64,000 nucleotides of DNA, taken from the NCBI RefSeq assembly GCF_029227915.1, contig NC_079877.1:5086001-5150000 (forward strand). The letters run 5' to 3'. Origin of the DNA: Hydractinia symbiolongicarpus (Eukaryota > Cnidaria > Hydrozoa > Anthoathecata > Hydractiniidae). Under the pieces are notes generated by a model. It saw only the letters and a program-made list of their open reading frames with translations, searched no databases and was not told where the DNA came from. Within the stretch, counting starts at the first letter, position 1. The number at the start of each line of letters is the position of its first letter. Positions 62,221 through 64,000 of this stretch are shown one piece after another. The position numbers and the translations under genes are program-made.

Positions 62221-63235
62221 TTTTTTACCACTAAAACGCATGAGACTTGTAGTTTTCAGAAATGTTTTCATTTTTGATGAGACGCTTAATGAAAGTGGTT
62301 TAATCGCCGGCAAACGAAAACCCGCGATTTCCCGTAAATCCCGGGCTTGGCCCGTATAGTCGAATGTATACAAAGAAAGTACCCTGTGAGTAAACTCATT
62401 TCCAAAACGATTTTTTAAATTATCTTTTCACCACTAAAACGCTTGAGACTTGTAGTTTTCAAAAATGTTTTCATTTTTGATGAGACGCTAAATAAAAGAA
62501 GTTTAATCGCCGGCAAACGAAAACCCGCCATTTCCCGTAAACCCCGGACTCGGCCCGCATAATCAAAAGTATACAAAGAAAGTACCCAGGGTGTAAACTC
62601 ATTTCCCGAACGATTTTTTAAATTACTATTTCACCACTAAAGCCCATAAGACTTGTATTATTTAAAAATATTTTCATTTTTGATGAGACGCTGAATAAAA
62701 GAAGTTTAATCGCCGGCAAACGAAAACCCCCCATTTCCCGTAAACCCCGGACTCGGCCCGCATAGTCAAAAGTATACAAAGAAAGTACCCTGTGAGTAAA
62801 CTCATTTCCAAAACGATTTTTTAAATTATCTTTTCACCACTAACACGCTTGAGACTTGTAGTTTTTAAAAATGTTTTCATTTTTGATGAGACGCTGAATA
62901 AAAGAAGTTTAATCGCCTGCAAACGAAAACCTGCGATTTCCCGTAATTCCCGGACTCGGCCCGTATAGTCAAAAGTATACAAAGAAAGTACCCAGGGAGT
63001 AAACTCATTTCCCAAACGACTTTTTAAATTATTATTTCACCACTAAAGCCCATGAGACTTGTAGTTTTTAAAAATGTTTTCATTTTTGATGAGACGCTGA
63101 GTAAAAGAAGTTTAATCGCCGGCAAACGAAAACCCGCGATTTCCCGTAAATCCCGAACTCGGCCCGTATAGTCAAAAGTATACAAGGAAAGTACCCAGTG
63201 AGTAAACTCATTTTCCGAACGAATTTTTAAATTAT
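62221..63235. repeat. 5-monomer duplication, copy 1 (1015 bp), homologous to the window start
   Basis: Order a, b, c-like, GCCTGC unit with CTAACACGCTTGAG, h. It corresponds to positions 1 to about 905 with a constant offset of 62,233, and recurs at 63,236-64,000. Confidence 0.88.
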
Positions 63236-64000
63236 TTTTTTACCACTAAAACGCATGAGACTTGTAGTTTTCAGAAATGTTTTCATTTTTGATGAGACGC
63301 TTAATGAAAGTGGTTTAATCGCCGGCAAACGAAAACCCGCGATTTCCCGTAAATCCCGGGCTTGGCCCGTATAGTCGAATGTATACAAAGAAAGTACCCT
63401 GTGAGTAAACTCATTTCCAAAACGATTTTTTAAATTATCTTTTCACCACTAAAACGCTTGAGACTTGTAGTTTTCAAAAATGTTTTCATTTTTGATGAGA
63501 CGCTAAATAAAAGAAGTTTAATCGCCGGCAAACGAAAACCCGCCATTTCCCGTAAACCCCGGACTCGGCCCGCATAGACAAAAGTATACAAAGAAAGTAC
63601 CCAGGGTGTAAACTCATTTCCCGAACGATTTTTTAAATTACTATTTCACCACTAAAGCCCATGAGACTTGTAGTATTTAAAAATATTTTCATTTTTGATG
63701 AGACGCTGAATAAAAGAAGTTTAATCGCCGGCAAACGAAAACCCGCCATTTCCCGTAGACCCCGGACTCGGCCCGCATAGTCAAAAGTATACAAAGAAAG
63801 TACCCTGTGAGTAAACTCATTTCCAAAACGATTTTTTAAATTATCTTTTCACCACTAACACGCTTGAGACTTGTAGTTTTCAAAAATGTTTTCATTTTTG
63901 ATGAGACGCTAAATAAAAGAGGTTTAATCGCCGGCAAACGAAAACCCGCCATTTCCCGTAAACCCCGGACTCGGCCCGCATAGTCAAAAGTATACAAAGA
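63236..64000. repeat. 5-monomer duplication, copy 2, cut by the window end
   Basis: Order a, b, c-like (TTTCCCGTAGACC), then a CTAACACGCTTGAG head that switches at about 63,870 into a b-type tail (GCTAAATAAAAGAGG, CGCCATTTCCCG). This is another hybrid. The array continues past the window. Confidence 0.85.

Larger units (their letters stand above)
1..64000. repeat. 203-bp satellite DNA array, head to tail, fills the window
   Basis: Every part of the window reads as the same 203-bp unit, about 315 copies, all in one orientation. Landmarks such as TTTCACCAC, TTTTTGATGAGACGCT, GCCGGC, GGCCCG and AAAGAAAGTACCC recur every 203 bp. No copy is inverted and no foreign DNA interrupts the array. Copies differ by substitutions that recur as linked sets, which defines subtypes and higher-order repeats. 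The unit is close to one nucleosome repeat in length, as for many centromeric or heterochromatic satellites. That location is inference; the sequence proves only the tandem array. I do not recognise the family. Confidence 0.98.

Noticed and set aside
1-64000. CRISPR array or bacterial iterons
   Set aside because: There are no unique spacers. The entire 203-bp unit repeats without gaps, no cas or rep genes are present, and the size and HOR structure are eukaryotic satellite features.
1-64000. Transposon, LTR or IS origin within the window
   Set aside because: No terminal inverted repeats, target-site duplications, reverse transcriptase, integrase or transposase frames are visible. All sequence is accounted for by the monomer.
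1-64000. Telomeric or subtelomeric repeat
   Set aside because: No TTAGGG, TTAGG or TTTAGGG tracts are present at either end or inside the array.
1-64000. Tandem repeats coding for a repetitive protein
   Set aside because: The period is 203 (remainder 2 on division by 3), each monomer has stops in all long-range frames, and substitutions are not codon-patterned.

Overview
The whole window is one uninterrupted satellite DNA array. A 203-bp monomer (about 37% G+C by hand count of a consensus) is repeated head to tail, always in the same orientation, from the first base to the last, giving about 315 copies. No single-copy DNA, transposon, RNA gene or credible protein gene is present, and both ends of the array lie outside the window. 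Megabase-style tandem arrays with higher-order structure are typical of eukaryotic centromeric, pericentromeric or other heterochromatin. I do not recognise the monomer and cannot name the species. The monomer is rich in CpG (about 12 per copy, roughly 1.7 times expectation by hand count), which weakly argues against a genome that loses CpG quickly through methylation.

Monomer anatomy, taking the TTAAATTA box as position 1: an A/T-rich third (T-tracts, then TTTCACCAC, then an 8+8 bp inverted repeat, then the conserved TTTTTGATGAGACGCT block); a GC-rich middle (GCCGGC, then several CCCG tetranucleotides ending in GGCCCG); then GTATAG...GTATAC, AAAGAAAGTACCC, and a variable TTCC(C/A)(G/A)AACGA end. 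Copies fall into recurring subtypes marked by linked substitutions. Here I call them a-h, w and x (outer domains) and p-u (central domain).

Layout. 1-29.9 kb is an outer-type domain. It holds 5-mer, 7-mer and 2-mer duplications (1.5-6.5 kb), an 11-mer higher-order repeat (HOR, 2233 bp, 7.3-17.0 kb), then 15/16-mer HORs (17.0-29.9 kb). 29.9-55.98 kb is a central domain made of subtypes p-u. It begins with a 6.29-kb block duplicated next to itself (about 29.56-35.85 and 35.85-41.94 kb; the second copy lacks exactly one monomer), continues with an irregular 14-mer-like mosaic, and ends with two nearly identical 15-mer HOR copies of 3042 bp (49,289-55,372) plus a partial third. A 59-bp deletion monomer (55,982-56,125) marks the right edge. 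56.1-64 kb returns to mixed and outer-type subtypes, with two more 5-mer tandem duplications. The first ~0.9 kb of the window recurs at ~62.23-63.14 kb.

The picture fits repeated unequal exchange or amplification, with a younger central family that expanded between flanks of an older one. The many 60-130-codon minus-strand open frames are the same monomer segment read repeatedly. Most open at TTG, they are broken at each monomer because 203 is not a multiple of 3, and they are not genes.
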